Under the pieces are notes generated by a model. That model saw only the letters and a list, made by a program, of their open reading frames with translations, ran no database searches and was not told the origin of the DNA. This document shows positions 1-9,680 of a DNA stretch of 64,000 nucleotides, one piece after another; positions within the stretch are counted from its first letter, which is position 1; each line of letters begins with the position of its first letter. The stretch comes from Hyphomicrobiales bacterium (lineage in GTDB: Bacteria > Pseudomonadota > Alphaproteobacteria > Rhizobiales > Aestuariivirgaceae), in NCBI GenBank assembly GCA_016792865.1, contig JAEUMJ010000007.1, forward strand, positions 1-64,000, in the 5' to 3' direction. Made by a program: the position numbers and the translations under genes.

Positions 1-1380
1 GATTTCATCGAAGATCAGGACGGGCGCGGACCCCTTTGCAGCCAGAACGACCTTCAACGCCAGCATGAAGCGCGCAAGCTCACCGCCGGACGCAATCTTC
101 ATGAGCGGCGAAAGCGGCGTGCCGGGGTTCGTGGCCACCACAAACTCGACACGGTCCACGCCATGCGATCCGGGGCGCGAAGCATCAGACTGGACCTGCG
201 TTTCAAAACGGGCCTTGTCCAGCTTCAGCGCGGGAAGCTCGTCTGCCACCTGTCGGTCCAGGGCCTTCGCCGCCTTGCGCCGTGCTGCCGAAAGCTTGTC
301 GGCGGCGGCCTCAAAGGCTGCCTTCGCCTCGCCATGTGCGGCTTCAAGCTTGCCGAGTTTCGCGCCGCCATCGGTGAGGGCTTGCATCTCGGTTTCAAAT
401 CGCGCCTGCACGGCGGCAAGATCATCGACGGTGCAGCGATATTTCCGGGCCGCTGCACGCAGCGCGAACAGCCGTTCTTCCGATTGCTCCAGTTCGCGCG
501 GGTCGTACTCGAAGCTGCGCCGGGCCTCCTCTACGGCGCGGCCTGCCTCGGCGTATTCCGCCAGCAGGCGGTCCAGCACCGCAACGACTGCATCCAGCCT
601 GCCATGGGCACCATCCTTGCGCCTTTCCAGACGGCGCAGCGCGGCATTGATCTTCGCCTCGGCTGCCCCATCGCCCGCCAGCGCCTGCTCCGCTTCGTCG
701 AGCGCACCGACATATTGCTCGGACTGCATCATCAACTGACGCGCTTCGGCAAGCTGCTGTTCTTCATTGGGCTGGGGCGAAAGCTTCTTCAGTTCGGCAA
801 CGGCATGTTCAAGGTAGTCGCGCTCCGCCTCGGCCTTTGCCATCAGGGCGCGGTGTTGCTCCAGGGCATCTGCGGCATCGCTCGCCGTCTTCCACAAGCG
901 CGCCACTGCATCGACCTGCGCCTGCAAGCCACCGAAGGCGTCGAGCAGGCGACGGTGCGCAGAGACATCAACCAGTGCACGGTCGGCATGCTGCCCGTGG
1001 ATCTCCACAAGCTCAGCAGCGATGGCCCGAAGGAGATTGAGGCTCACGGGTTGATCGTTGATGGTGGCGCGGCTGGGGCCATCGGCATTCTGGACGCGGC
1101 GGATGATGATCTCGCCTTCGCAGTCCACATCATTTTCTTTCAGCAGCTTTCGTGCGGCATGGGACTCCGGAAGCGCAAAGGCTGCCGTGACGGTGCCCTT
1201 TGCCTGGCCGCTGCGGACAAGCGAGGAGTCGCCGCGAGCGCCCAGCGCCAGGCCCAGCGAGTCCAGCAGGATCGATTTGCCCGCGCCCGTCTCGCCCGTG
1301 AGCACGGTCAGCCCAGCTTCCAACACAAGGTCGAGTTTTTCGATCAGGACAATGTCGCGAATGGAAAGAGCGGTCAGCAT
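1..1380 (-). CDS. recN: DNA repair ATPase RecN (3' end cut by window)
   Basis: SMC-like ATPase that acts in recombinational repair of double-strand breaks. The first 460 codons are visible, starting at the ATG at 1380 (MLTALSIRDIV). A Walker A motif GETGAGKS lies at residues 29-36. A long coiled-coil-rich middle follows, then the ABC signature SGGELARF. The Walker B stretch VLIFDEI is the last thing seen before the window edge. RecN proteins are usually about 550 residues, so roughly the last 90 are outside. It follows bamD after 47 bases on the same strand, the usual alphaproteobacterial order. The call rests on motifs and context and is firm; the missing end is due only to the window boundary. 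Confidence 0.95.
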   Translation of the reverse strand, partial: MLTALSIRDIVLIEKLDLVLEAGLTVLTGETGAGKSILLDSLGLALGARGDSSLVRSGQAKGTVTAAFALPESHAARKLLKENDVDCEGEIIIRRVQNADGPSRATINDQPVSLNLLRAIAAELVEIHGQHADRALVDVSAHRRLLDAFGGLQAQVDAVARLWKTASDAADALEQHRALMAKAEAERDYLEHAVAELKKLSPQPNEEQQLAEARQLMMQSEQYVGALDEAEQALAGDGAAEAKINAALRRLERRKDGAHGRLDAVVAVLDRLLAEYAEAGRAVEEARRSFEYDPRELEQSEERLFALRAAARKYRCTVDDLAAVQARFETEMQALTDGGAKLGKLEAAHGEAKAAFEAAADKLSAARRKAAKALDRQVADELPALKLDKARFETQVQSDASRPGSHGVDRVEFVVATNPGTPLSPLMKIASGGELARFMLALKVVLAAKGSAPVLIFDEI

Positions 1381-1427
1381 CGGGGCTTTATAGCCGAGTC
1401 TCTGGAGGCCGCGCGAGGGGGTTAAGA

Positions 1428-2369
1428 TCAGCCGGTGAAGCTGCGGAAGGCCTTTGTAATCCAAGAGGATTCACTGGCGACCGGCTGCTTGCCATCGGTT
1501 GTCACCAGTTGATAGGCATCCCGATACCAGTCGGTGTTGGGATAGTTCTGCCCCAGCACGGCGGCAGCCGTCTGCGCTTCGGACACGATGCCCAGCGCCA
1601 TGTAGGCTTCCGTCAGGCGGTAGAGCGCTTCGGGGGTTTGCGTCGTCTGCTGGTAATCGGTGACGACTTTCTTGTAGCGGTTGATACCGGCCAGATAGTC
1701 GCCGCGCTTCACGTAGTAGCGGCCAACTTCCATTTCCTTGGCGGCCAGGCGGTCGTAGGCAAGCTGCGCCTTCTGCTTGGCATCGGCGGCATAAGCCGTG
1801 TCGGGATAGCGACGGGCGATTTCTTCCAGCGCCTCGACGGCACGTTCCGTGCGGCGCTGGTCGCGGCGCACGTCGGCGATGCGTTCGTATTCGGAGAGCG
1901 CGACAAGGTAGTAGGCGTAGGGCGCATCCTTGTGGCCGGGATGCAGCGTGATGAAGCGCTGGGCCGCATTGACGCAATCATCATAGGCGCGGCGCTGGTA
2001 GGCCGAGAACGCCTGCATCAGAATGGCCTTGGTGGCCCACTTGGAATAGGGGTGCTGGCGCTCGACCTCGGAAAACTTCTTCTGGGCGCGGCTGTAATTG
2101 CCACCCTGCATTTCCGAAAGGCCGGCGTTGTAGAGCGTTGCCACTTCCTTTTCATCCGCACTGGCCATGTCGGGCGCAACCGCACCGCCACGCGGCACCA
2201 CATTCGAGGTGCTCGTCGCCGTGCTGTCGCTGCGGTCCAGCAGGCGCTTGAAGCTGCTGCTGGTCGAACAGCCAGCCAGAAGGGTGAGAGACACCGCCAG
2301 CGCCGTGGCGCGGAACAATGCGGAGGCCGGTGCTGTCTTGAGATTGGTCATGGTGGGGCGATCGTTCAT
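1428..2369 (-). CDS. bamD: Outer membrane assembly lipoprotein BamD
   Basis: BamD (ComL/YfiO) is the essential lipoprotein of the BAM complex that inserts beta-barrel proteins into the outer membrane. The N-terminus has a hydrophobic signal ending in the lipobox LAGC, so the mature protein is lipid-anchored in the periplasm. TPR-like repeats follow (for example LYNAGLSEMQGGNYSRAQKKF and later helices). At 313 residues it fits the alphaproteobacterial form. An internal ATG at 2351 (MTNLKTAP) would give a more usual signal length; neither start has a clear ribosome site. It lies between ftsZ and recN. In most relatives lpxC sits between ftsZ and this gene; here it does not. Confidence 0.93.
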   Translation of the reverse strand: MNDRPTMTNLKTAPASALFRATALAVSLTLLAGCSTSSSFKRLLDRSDSTATSTSNVVPRGGAVAPDMASADEKEVATLYNAGLSEMQGGNYSRAQKKFSEVERQHPYSKWATKAILMQAFSAYQRRAYDDCVNAAQRFITLHPGHKDAPYAYYLVALSEYERIADVRRDQRRTERAVEALEEIARRYPDTAYAADAKQKAQLAYDRLAAKEMEVGRYYVKRGDYLAGINRYKKVVTDYQQTTQTPEALYRLTEAYMALGIVSEAQTAAAVLGQNYPNTDWYRDAYQLVTTDGKQPVASESSWITKAFRSFTG

Positions 2370-2442
2370 CTGGTCGGGGTTCTAGCGGTTGTCACCCCTG
2401 CCGTGAAGGGTCCTGTCCAAGGTCCAAGGTCCGTCCCATTGA

Positions 2443-2475
2443 CAAACGAAACCCGGCGGAAGTGTGACCGCCGGG
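2443..2475 (-). terminator. Rho-independent terminator after ftsZ
   Basis: Read on the minus strand, an 8-bp perfect stem CCCGGCGG/CCGCCGGG with an 8-base loop is followed by TTTCGTTTG. It lies about 30 bases past the ftsZ stop and would separate the dcw transcript from bamD, which then needs its own promoter in 2370-2442. Confidence 0.75.
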
Positions 2476-2506
2476 CTTGTGGAATTCTTCGTGCCGTTCC
2501 CTGCCC

Positions 2507-4018
2507 TTACGAGCTGGCCTGACGGCGCAGGAAAGCGGGAATGGCGAGCTGATCGTCTTCATAGGCAGGTTCGGCCGGAGGCGGTGCTTCCGCCTGGGGC
2601 TGCGGGCGGGCCACTGTGCGCGGCTGGGCGGCGGCCATCTTGGGTTCGGCGCGACGAGCCGCCGTCGGTGCCTGGGGTGCCGTTTCTTCGCGGCGGCCAA
2701 GGCCAACGGTGGCGAGGCGTTCGAAAATGCCCATCTTGCGCTTCTGCGCGTGCTCGGCAATGTCCTCGATGCGGCTCTGCTGGGCGGCGATCTGCTTCTG
2801 GGCGATGGCCGGGAATTCCTCGATCGGCGGAATGCGCTGGGTCGTCACGCGCTGCACAGGCTGTTGAACCGGAGCGGCATGCTGGGCGTGGGCGGCGTGC
2901 TGGGCCGGAACCGGCGCAGCGGCCACAGGCACCGGGCGTGGCGCAATCGGCGCGGGCTTCACGACCTTGACGGCTTCAGCGGGCTGGGAAAACGTCACGC
3001 TGGAGCGTGCCTCCTGTTCTTCGCTGCCTTCCTCGTTGCTGCCGTGGATGGCTTCGGGCGAAAGGCCGGTGGCAACCACCGACACGCGCATCGTGCCTTC
3101 CAGCGAGTCATCGAAGGTGGCGCCGAGAATGATGTTGGCTTCGGGATCAACCTCTTCGCGGATGCGGGTGGCCGCTTCATCAACTTCATAAAGGGTGAGG
3201 TCGGGGCCGCCCGAAATGGAGATGAGAAGGCCGCGGGCACCGCGCATCGAAACGTCGTCGAGCAGCGGGTTGGAGATGGCTGCTTCGGCCGCTTCGATGG
3301 CACGCTTCTCGCCGGAGGCTTCACCCGTGCCCATCATGGCCTTGCCCATCTCGCTCATGATGGCGCGGACGTCGGCGAAGTCGAGGTTGATGAGACCTTC
3401 CTTGGTCATCAGTTCGGTGATGGATGCAACGCCCGAGTAAAGCACCTGGTCGGCCATGGCGAAGGCAGCGGCGAAGGTGGTCTTTTCGTTGGCGACACGG
3501 AAAAGGTTCTGGTTCGGAATGACGATCAGCGTATCGACATAGCGGGCAAGTTCCTCGATGCCGCGTTCGGCCGTGATCATGCGGCGTGCGCCTTCGAAGT
3601 GGAACGGCTTGGTGACGACGCCGACGGTCAGGATGCCCTGCTCCTTGGCGGCGCGCGCAATGATGGGAGCAGCACCCGTGCCCGTTCCGCCGCCCATGCC
3701 GGCGGTGATGAAGGCCATGTGCGAACCGGCGAGATGATCCAGGATTTCAGGAAGGGCTTCCTCAGCAGCAGCAGCACCGATCTGCGGCTGTGAACCGGCG
3801 CCGAGCCCCTGCGTGAGGGCTGTGCCCATCTGCACCCGGCGCTGTGCGGCGTTCTGCAACAATGCCTGCGCATCGGTGTTTGCCACAACGAATTCAACAC
3901 CTTCGAGGCGGCTCTCGATCATGTTGTTGACAGCGTTGCCACCGGCGCCACCCACACCAAAGACCGTGATACGCGGCTTGAGCTCGTGCAGGTTGGGGAC
4001 AGTGAGATTGATAGACAT
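2507..4018 (-). CDS. ftsZ: Cell division protein FtsZ
   Basis: Tubulin-like GTPase that polymerises into the cytoplasmic Z-ring and organises septal peptidoglycan synthesis. The tubulin signature GGGTGTG is at residues 109-115, preceded by the nucleotide-binding [10 protein letters not shown] near residue 21. The GTPase core ends near residue 320. A long Ala/Pro/Gln-rich linker of about 150 residues follows, closing with the conserved C-terminal peptide [13 protein letters not shown] that binds FtsA. Length 503 is typical for alphaproteobacteria with long linkers. GGAAG lies about 8 bases before the ATG. A 157-base gap to ftsA probably holds its own promoter, and a terminator follows. Confidence 0.98.
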   Translation of the reverse strand: MSINLTVPNLHELKPRITVFGVGGAGGNAVNNMIESRLEGVEFVVANTDAQALLQNAAQRRVQMGTALTQGLGAGSQPQIGAAAAEEALPEILDHLAGSHMAFITAGMGGGTGTGAAPIIARAAKEQGILTVGVVTKPFHFEGARRMITAERGIEELARYVDTLIVIPNQNLFRVANEKTTFAAAFAMADQVLYSGVASITELMTKEGLINLDFADVRAIMSEMGKAMMGTGEASGEKRAIEAAEAAISNPLLDDVSMRGARGLLISISGGPDLTLYEVDEAATRIREEVDPEANIILGATFDDSLEGTMRVSVVATGLSPEAIHGSNEEGSEEQEARSSVTFSQPAEAVKVVKPAPIAPRPVPVAAAPVPAQHAAHAQHAAPVQQPVQRVTTQRIPPIEEFPAIAQKQIAAQQSRIEDIAEHAQKRKMGIFERLATVGLGRREETAPQAPTAARRAEPKMAAAQPRTVARPQPQAEAPPPAEPAYEDDQLAIPAFLRRQASS

Positions 4019-4175
4019 GAGTCGCTTCCGGTGCTGATTTGGCTAGTAAGACTTTGTTTCCCAAAGCCTAATAAATGGTTAACGAATGCTAACCATGGCC
4101 ATCAAATTTCGTTCAAAGTGAGTCGAAATGAGGCATTCCGCTCACCCGGCATTCATCGGGCCGGGGTGGCGGACA
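4019..4175 (-). promoter_or_regulatory. ftsA-ftsZ intergenic region, likely ftsZ promoter
   Basis: This is the longest gap inside the cluster and the expected place for an ftsZ promoter. It holds two GANTC sites (GAGTC at 4019-4023, next to the ftsZ start, and at 4120-4124), the target of the cell-cycle methyltransferase CcrM. It also holds a near-palindrome with TTAAC and TAACC arms around 4078-4095, similar to a CtrA box but one base off the usual TTAA-N7-TTAA spacing. I could not fix a convincing -35/-10 pair. The regulatory role is inferred. Confidence 0.45.
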
Positions 4176-5492
4176 TCAGAGGGCTTCCTTCAGCCAGCGG
4201 CCAACGCGGCGGGCGTAGCCCATTTGCTGGCGTTCGATCCGCTCCTTGGCTTCGGTCGGCATGGCCAAGTGCCTGTCGGGCTTGAGGGAAAGCGCAAGCA
4301 GGCCCGCCCCCACCGCAAAACCAGATTGCTGCACGGACTCCGGCGACCCCTGCCCCATCACCGGCTGGCCGAAGCGCACGGGGCAGCCGAAATAATGTGC
4401 CACAAGATCACGCATTCCCTGAAGCTGGGCACCACCGCCCGTCAGCACCACGCGGCTGACAGCCTCCAGCGGAACATGGCGTGACAGGTCTTCGCGCAGG
4501 ATTTCGATCGTTTCCTCGATACGGGGGAAGATCATGCCGTTCAGCACGTTCTTCGGCACCTGCTGGATGGCATCGACGCCGCGCTCCCCCAGCAAAGGCA
4601 CGGCCAGCATCTCGCGGTCCTCCAGCGCAAACGGAAGCACCGAGCCGAACATCGTCTTGAGGCGTTCGGCATGGGCCACTGTGGTGGAAAGCCCTTGGGC
4701 GACATCGGCGGTGACATGGCAGGCGCCGATCGACACCATGCCGGAGGCGGCAAGGTTGCCGTTGCGGAACAAGGCATAGCTTGTTGTTCCGCCGCCGAAA
4801 TCTATCACCAGCGTGCCGAGCGAAAGCTCATCGTTGAAAAGCGTTCCGCGTCCTGCCGCATAGGCCGAAAGCGCGAAGGTCGCGACCTTGAGATGCGCCC
4901 GCTCGACGGCCAGGGAGAGGTTGCGGAGATGTGCCGCACCGAGAGTCACGATGCCGACCTCGAGCCCCAGCACTTCTCCATGCTTGCCGAGCGGCGGGCG
5001 CTCGGCAGCCACTCCGTCAAGCGAATATCCCACGGGGTTGAGATGCAGCACATGGCGCTTGCCGATGTCGGCGGTGGCAAGGGCGGCGGAGAGCACATGC
5101 TCGACATCGCGCGGCGAAACAACGCCGGTCTGTGTCCTGACGTGCCCGGCAACCGTGAGGGATGACGGCTTTCCGCCCGACACGTTCACATGCACGCTGC
5201 GCACGCTCTGCTTTGCCATGCGTTCGGCAGCATCCACTGCAACCCGGATGGCGCGTTCGGCTTCATCAATGTTGCTGATGGCACCACCCTTAATGCCGCG
5301 CGAGGCGGTTGTGCCGATGCCGGTCACGCGCAGGGCGTTGCGGTAGTCCTGGCCCTGGACAAAGCGATCTGCGGGTTCGGCGATGAGACAGGTGATCTTG
5401 GTCGATCCGAGATCAAGGACGGCGACAGGCCCTGCTGCAACGACTGTTTCCCTGCCCTTCGAACGGAACGCCAACGCACTGCCACGAGTCAT
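4176..5492 (-). CDS. ftsA: Cell division protein FtsA
   Basis: Actin-like ATPase that tethers FtsZ filaments to the inner membrane and recruits later division proteins. The phosphate-binding loop VLDLGSTKITCLI is near the N-terminus; DFGGGTTSYALF and VVLTGGGAQLQGM form the second phosphate and adenosine motifs. A C-terminal segment resembling an amphipathic targeting helix (YARRVGRWLKEAL) ends the protein. I choose the ATG at 5492 (MTRGSALAF, 438 residues) because GGGAG sits 8 bases before it; an in-frame GTG at 5510 lies on that ribosome site. It follows ftsQ by 48 bases. Confidence 0.96.
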   Translation of the reverse strand: MTRGSALAFRSKGRETVVAAGPVAVLDLGSTKITCLIAEPADRFVQGQDYRNALRVTGIGTTASRGIKGGAISNIDEAERAIRVAVDAAERMAKQSVRSVHVNVSGGKPSSLTVAGHVRTQTGVVSPRDVEHVLSAALATADIGKRHVLHLNPVGYSLDGVAAERPPLGKHGEVLGLEVGIVTLGAAHLRNLSLAVERAHLKVATFALSAYAAGRGTLFNDELSLGTLVIDFGGGTTSYALFRNGNLAASGMVSIGACHVTADVAQGLSTTVAHAERLKTMFGSVLPFALEDREMLAVPLLGERGVDAIQQVPKNVLNGMIFPRIEETIEILREDLSRHVPLEAVSRVVLTGGGAQLQGMRDLVAHYFGCPVRFGQPVMGQGSPESVQQSGFAVGAGLLALSLKPDRHLAMPTEAKERIERQQMGYARRVGRWLKEAL

Positions 5493-5540
5493 AAGACCAC
5501 TCCCAACCACAACCCTTCTTGCCGGATCTCCCGGACATTC

Positions 5541-6401
5541 TCAGCGCGGCTGGACCTGCGAGGTCTTGTCGTCGGCCTTGGGGTCAACGGCTTCTGCGAG
5601 GGCGATCACGATCCGGTCCTTGGTTCTAAGGTCGATCTCGCGAATGCCTTTCGACAGGATATTCTGCTTCGCATCCAGCTCGGCCACCCGATGCAGCGCG
5701 GCGTCCATGTTGGCCTCTGGCAGGTCGATTTTCACGCCATTGTCGAGGTACAGGGTCCACCGGCGCTCTCCCACACGGGCAGCTGCCTGAACCTTCTGCA
5801 TTAGTGCAGGTATGGCTTCCATCTGGTTAACGTAATCGGCAACGGCAACATTCGCGCCCTTGCCCGTGACGAGGGGAAGCTGGCGGAGAGACAAGGGGTT
5901 AAGGCCGCTCATCTCGACGCCATTGCGGTCAATCACGGCGTAATTGCCGTCCTTCTGCCAGATGGCGAAGGGTTGGCGCTCGTTCAGGGTGATCTCAAGG
6001 GAGTTCGGGAACGTGCGGCGCACCTCCGCATCGGACACCCAATCCAGGGATTCCAGCAGGATGCGGGCCTCGTCGGCATTGAAACCGACAAGGCTGGCGC
6101 CCGGACGGACGCCGATGTGATCCAGCACGACGGCGGGATCATGATGCATGAGGCCGGAGATGCGGATGTCCTCTGCCGCCATGCCGACGACGGCGGCAAG
6201 ACGGCCATTGAAATTCTTGAAAGGGCTGCCCTGGTAGTCGAACACGCCGCCATCGGCCGCGCCCACGATCATGCTGGCCCCCAGGAACAGCACGGCGAAA
6301 CCCCGCGCCGCCGCACGGGCGGGCAGGCTCGTCAGGCGGGCTTCCCACCTGCCCTTGCGTGACCGCCTCAACGGTCGAGCGACGCGTCGTTGACCATCCA
6401 T
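5541..6401 (-). CDS. ftsQ: Cell division protein FtsQ
   Basis: Bitopic inner-membrane protein of the FtsQ-FtsB-FtsL divisome subcomplex. A basic cytoplasmic tail ([19 protein letters not shown]) is followed by one membrane segment (about residues 30-48). A POTRA domain follows (IRISGLMHHDPAVVLDHIGV), then the FtsQ/DivIB beta domain with ERQPFAIWQ and IDLRTKDRIVI. The length of 286 is normal. The ATG at 6401 has GAGGAG about 8 bases upstream and lies inside ddl, giving a 34-base overlap, so the two are probably translationally coupled. Confidence 0.95.
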   Translation of the reverse strand: MDGQRRVARPLRRSRKGRWEARLTSLPARAAARGFAVLFLGASMIVGAADGGVFDYQGSPFKNFNGRLAAVVGMAAEDIRISGLMHHDPAVVLDHIGVRPGASLVGFNADEARILLESLDWVSDAEVRRTFPNSLEITLNERQPFAIWQKDGNYAVIDRNGVEMSGLNPLSLRQLPLVTGKGANVAVADYVNQMEAIPALMQKVQAAARVGERRWTLYLDNGVKIDLPEANMDAALHRVAELDAKQNILSKGIREIDLRTKDRIVIALAEAVDPKADDKTSQVQPR

Positions 6402-7321
6402 GTCACCAACTCCTCAAAGCTATGCCCTGCATGCGCCGCCATCTCCGGCACCAGCGAGGTGCCGGTCATGCCCGGTTGCGTGTTCGTTTCGAGCAGGATC
6501 AGTTCCGGCTCCTTGCCGGGCGCATCATCGAGACGGAAATCCGAGCGCGACACGCCCCGGCACCCCAATGCCTGATGGGCCATGATCGCGTACATCTGCA
6601 CCTTGCGATAAATGTCCATTGGAATATCGGCGGGGAGAATGTGCTGCGAACCTCCAGGCGCATATTTCGATTGGTAATCGTACCAACCCGACGCCTTCGA
6701 CACGATGTCGATGACGCCCAGCGCCACATCGCCCATGATGGCGCAGGTGAGTTCCCGACCCGGAACGAACCGCTCCACCATCACGCGCTCGCCAAACAGC
6801 TCACGCTGTTCAAGGATCATCTTCGGAGGACCATTCTTGGCCTCGGTGACGATATGGACGCCCACGCTTGAGCCTTCGGCCACCGGCTTCACCACATACG
6901 GAACGGGCATGGCATGATCAGCCGCCGCATCCTCGATGGGAACCAGCTTGCTTTCCGCAATGGGAATGCCTGCGGCGCGGAACAGTACCTTCGACATTTC
7001 CTTGTGCATGGCGACAGCCGAGGCACGAACGCCGGAATGGGTGTAGGGAATGCCAAGCGTTTCCAGAAGCGCCGCGGCACAGCCATCCTCGCCCCACTTG
7101 CCGTGCAGCGCATTGAAGGCAACATCCGGCTTCATGTCCAGCAGCACGCTGCTGATCGTTTCGCGCTTCACATCCACCATGATCGCGTTGAAACCGGCGC
7201 GGCGCAGCGCCCCGTAACAGGCTTCGCCCGAGGCCAGCGAGACATTCCGCTCGGCAGACCAGCCCCCCATCAGCACGGCGACGGTGGTCTGGTCAGGGAT
7301 GAGGCGCTTCTTCTCGATCAT
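6368..7321 (-). CDS. ddl: D-alanine--D-alanine ligase
   Basis: ATP-grasp enzyme that joins two D-alanines to give the dipeptide MurF adds to the peptidoglycan stem. Visible landmarks are the N-terminal [11 protein letters not shown] loop, HGKWGEDG, the ATP-binding stretch [13 protein letters not shown], and the Mg-binding end [11 protein letters not shown]. At 317 residues it matches the DdlB-type enzymes in dcw clusters. The start ATG overlaps the murB stop by 4 bases (ATGA). Its 3' end overlaps ftsQ. Confidence 0.97.
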   Translation of the reverse strand: MIEKKRLIPDQTTVAVLMGGWSAERNVSLASGEACYGALRRAGFNAIMVDVKRETISSVLLDMKPDVAFNALHGKWGEDGCAAALLETLGIPYTHSGVRASAVAMHKEMSKVLFRAAGIPIAESKLVPIEDAAADHAMPVPYVVKPVAEGSSVGVHIVTEAKNGPPKMILEQRELFGERVMVERFVPGRELTCAIMGDVALGVIDIVSKASGWYDYQSKYAPGGSQHILPADIPMDIYRKVQMYAIMAHQALGCRGVSRSDFRLDDAPGKEPELILLETNTQPGMTGTSLVPEMAAHAGHSFEELVTWMVNDASLDR

Positions 7322-8250
7322 GTGGCATCTCCGGGAGCGAGGCCAATGCGCTTGATCTCCCAGTCGAGTTCAATGCCGGAGGTTTCCCTGACCCTGCGCC
7401 GCACGGTTTCGCCCAGTTCCTCGATCTGCGCGGCGGTGGCACCGCCCTCATTGATCAGGAAGTTGCAATGCAGTTCCGAGACCTTGGCCGGACCGACAGA
7501 GAATCCGCGCATCCCGGCCTTGTCGATCAGTTGCCAGGATTTGTTGTCGGGCGGGTTCTTGAAGGTTGAACCGCCGGTGCGGCTCTTGACCGGCTGGGTT
7601 GCCTCGCGGCTTTCGGTGATCTTGTCCATGGCGGCGAGAATGTCAGCCGTCACGCCCGGCCTGCCTTGCAGCAGGGCCTGCGTGAACACCAGGTCGTCCG
7701 GCGCTCCGCAATGCCGGTAGGTGTATTTCATGTCGGCGTTCGTCAGCACGCGGATGTTTCCTTCACGGTCAACGGCACGCGCTTCAACAAGCACGTCCTT
7801 GGTCTCGCCGCCGTAGGCCCCGCCGTTCATCCGGAGGGCACCGCCAATCGTGCCCGGTATACCTCTCAGAAAGGTTAATCCATCGATACCGTTGTCGGCG
7901 GCAAAGCGTGCCACCCGGACATCAGGCACAGCGGTTCCGCAGCGGATGCGGTGCTCCGCTTCGACGGCAAGGTCACCGAAGCCACGGCCGAGACGGATCA
8001 CCACCCCTGGCACGCCGCCATCGCGCACCAGCATGTTGGAGCCCACGCCGATCGGATAGACCGGAATGTCACGCGGCGTGTTCTTGAGAAAATGGGCAAG
8101 GTCGGCCTCGTCGGCAGGCGCGTAAAGCACCTCCGCCGGGCCGCCGACCCGGAACCAGGTCAGGTCCGCCAGCGGCGCATTTGCTTCCAGCCGCCCGCGC
8201 ACGTCGGGCAGTCGCTTCAGCAGGGCTTCACCATCGATCTTCGTCATCAC
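7318..8250 (-). CDS. murB: UDP-N-acetylenolpyruvoylglucosamine reductase
   Basis: FAD enzyme that reduces UDP-GlcNAc-enolpyruvate to UDP-MurNAc with NADPH. The FAD-binding part shows [15 protein letters not shown] and [15 protein letters not shown]. The catalytic domain has [18 protein letters not shown] and the [11 protein letters not shown] stretch bearing the catalytic Ser, and ends with [13 protein letters not shown]. Length 310 is that of type I/II alphaproteobacterial MurB. It overlaps both murC and ddl by 4 bases. Confidence 0.97.
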   Translation of the reverse strand: MMTKIDGEALLKRLPDVRGRLEANAPLADLTWFRVGGPAEVLYAPADEADLAHFLKNTPRDIPVYPIGVGSNMLVRDGGVPGVVIRLGRGFGDLAVEAEHRIRCGTAVPDVRVARFAADNGIDGLTFLRGIPGTIGGALRMNGGAYGGETKDVLVEARAVDREGNIRVLTNADMKYTYRHCGAPDDLVFTQALLQGRPGVTADILAAMDKITESREATQPVKSRTGGSTFKNPPDNKSWQLIDKAGMRGFSVGPAKVSELHCNFLINEGGATAAQIEELGETVRRRVRETSGIELDWEIKRIGLAPGDAT

Positions 8251-9653
8251 TGATCCAGGGCTGCAAGTTCACCGGGAAGGGCATAGGCCCACTGCGTCAC
8301 CGTGCCGGCGCCGAGGCAGACCACGATGTCGCCGGGCGTCACCAGACGCCTGACTTGCGGTGCAAGCTGCTTGGGATCGTCGATATGCATGACCGAACGA
8401 TGGCCATGGGCGCGGATGCCCTCCGCAAGATGGGTGTGGGTTGCTCCGTCGATGGGCGCCTCACCTGCCGCATAGACCGGAGCAAGGATGACGGAATCCG
8501 CATCGTTGAAGCAGGAGCAGAATTCGTTGAAGAGGCTGGCAAGGCGGGTGTAGCGGTGCGGCTGCATGACCGCGACGACCTTGCCCTTGGTGACGCGGCG
8601 TGCAGCGGCAAGCACGGCAGCGATCTCAACCGGATGGTGACCGTAGTCGTCGAACACCGTCACGCCGTTGTGCTCGCCGGTGCGGGTGAAGCGGCGCTTC
8701 ACACCCTCGAAACTGGAAAGCCCCTTGCGGATCTGGTCCTCGCCCAGGCCAAGCTCACGCGCCACGGCAAGGGCCGCCGTCGAGTTCAGGGCGTTGTGGT
8801 CACCCGGCATCCGGAGCGCGAGATCGGTGAGGTCGGTCGTCTTGCCCGTGACGCGGTCGGTGACCCTGACCGAGAAGCGCGTCGCGCCATCCGAGAACGC
8901 CACATCGCTGAGGCGGTAGTCGGCCTGAGGACTGCGGCCATAGGTAATGACGCGGCGGTCGCGCACGCGGCCGATCATTTCCTGCACCACCGGATGATCG
9001 ATGCACATCACCGCGAAACCGTAGAAGGGAATGTTCTCGACGAAGGCGAGAAACGCCTCCTTGGCCTTGTCGAAGGTTCCGTAGTGATCGAGATGCTCCG
9101 GATCGATGTTGGTGACGATCACGACATCGGCCGGCAGCTTCACGAAGGTGCCATCGGACTCATCCGACTCGACCACCATCCAGTCACCCTTGCCGAGGCG
9201 GGCGTTGGTGCCATAGGCATTGATGATGCCGCCATTGATGACGGTGGGATCAAGGCCGCCCGAATCCAGCAAGGCCGCGACGATGGAGGTCGTGGTCGTC
9301 TTGCCGTGGGTGCCGCCCACGGCGACGCAGGACTTGAACCGCATGAGTTCGGCAAGCATCTCGGCGCGGCGCACCACCGGCAGGTAGCGGCGGCGTGCCT
9401 CCACGAGTTCCGGATTGTCAGGCTTCACGGCAGAGGAGATCACCACCACTTGCGCTTCACCGAGGTTCTTCGCTTCATGGCCGATCGCCACATCGATGCC
9501 GTGCTTGCGCAGGCGGGCGACATTATAGTTGTCGGAAATGTCGGAGCCCTGCACCTTGTAATTCAGCGTCGCCATCACCTCGGCAATGCCGCTCATGCCG
9601 ATACCGCCAATGCCGATGAAGTGAATGGGGCCTACGTCGCGTGGAAGTTTCAT
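8247..9653 (-). CDS. murC: UDP-N-acetylmuramate--L-alanine ligase
   Basis: First Mur ligase; adds L-alanine to UDP-MurNAc using ATP. The N-terminal UDP-binding motif is [16 protein letters not shown]. The P-loop is [11 protein letters not shown] near residue 115. The central domain has [12 protein letters not shown] and the C-terminal domain [11 protein letters not shown], a strong MurC signature. Length 468 is normal. It starts at 9653 behind a purine-rich GAAGAGAGA. It follows murG by 27 bases, one of the larger gaps in this part of the cluster. Confidence 0.98.
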   Translation of the reverse strand: MKLPRDVGPIHFIGIGGIGMSGIAEVMATLNYKVQGSDISDNYNVARLRKHGIDVAIGHEAKNLGEAQVVVISSAVKPDNPELVEARRRYLPVVRRAEMLAELMRFKSCVAVGGTHGKTTTTSIVAALLDSGGLDPTVINGGIINAYGTNARLGKGDWMVVESDESDGTFVKLPADVVIVTNIDPEHLDHYGTFDKAKEAFLAFVENIPFYGFAVMCIDHPVVQEMIGRVRDRRVITYGRSPQADYRLSDVAFSDGATRFSVRVTDRVTGKTTDLTDLALRMPGDHNALNSTAALAVARELGLGEDQIRKGLSSFEGVKRRFTRTGEHNGVTVFDDYGHHPVEIAAVLAAARRVTKGKVVAVMQPHRYTRLASLFNEFCSCFNDADSVILAPVYAAGEAPIDGATHTHLAEGIRAHGHRSVMHIDDPKQLAPQVRRLVTPGDIVVCLGAGTVTQWAYALPGELAALDQ

Positions 9654-9680
9654 TCGTCTCTCTTCTCAGTCGGGCCGGGT

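Noticed and set aside
163..1425. 420-codon plus-strand open frame
   Set aside because: Exactly antisense to recN; the minus frame has clear RecN motifs, and GC-rich coding DNA often leaves the opposite strand open.
4051..4066. CTTTG/CAAAG hairpin in the ftsA-ftsZ gap
   Set aside because: A 5-bp AT-rich stem without a T-run is too weak to be called a terminator.
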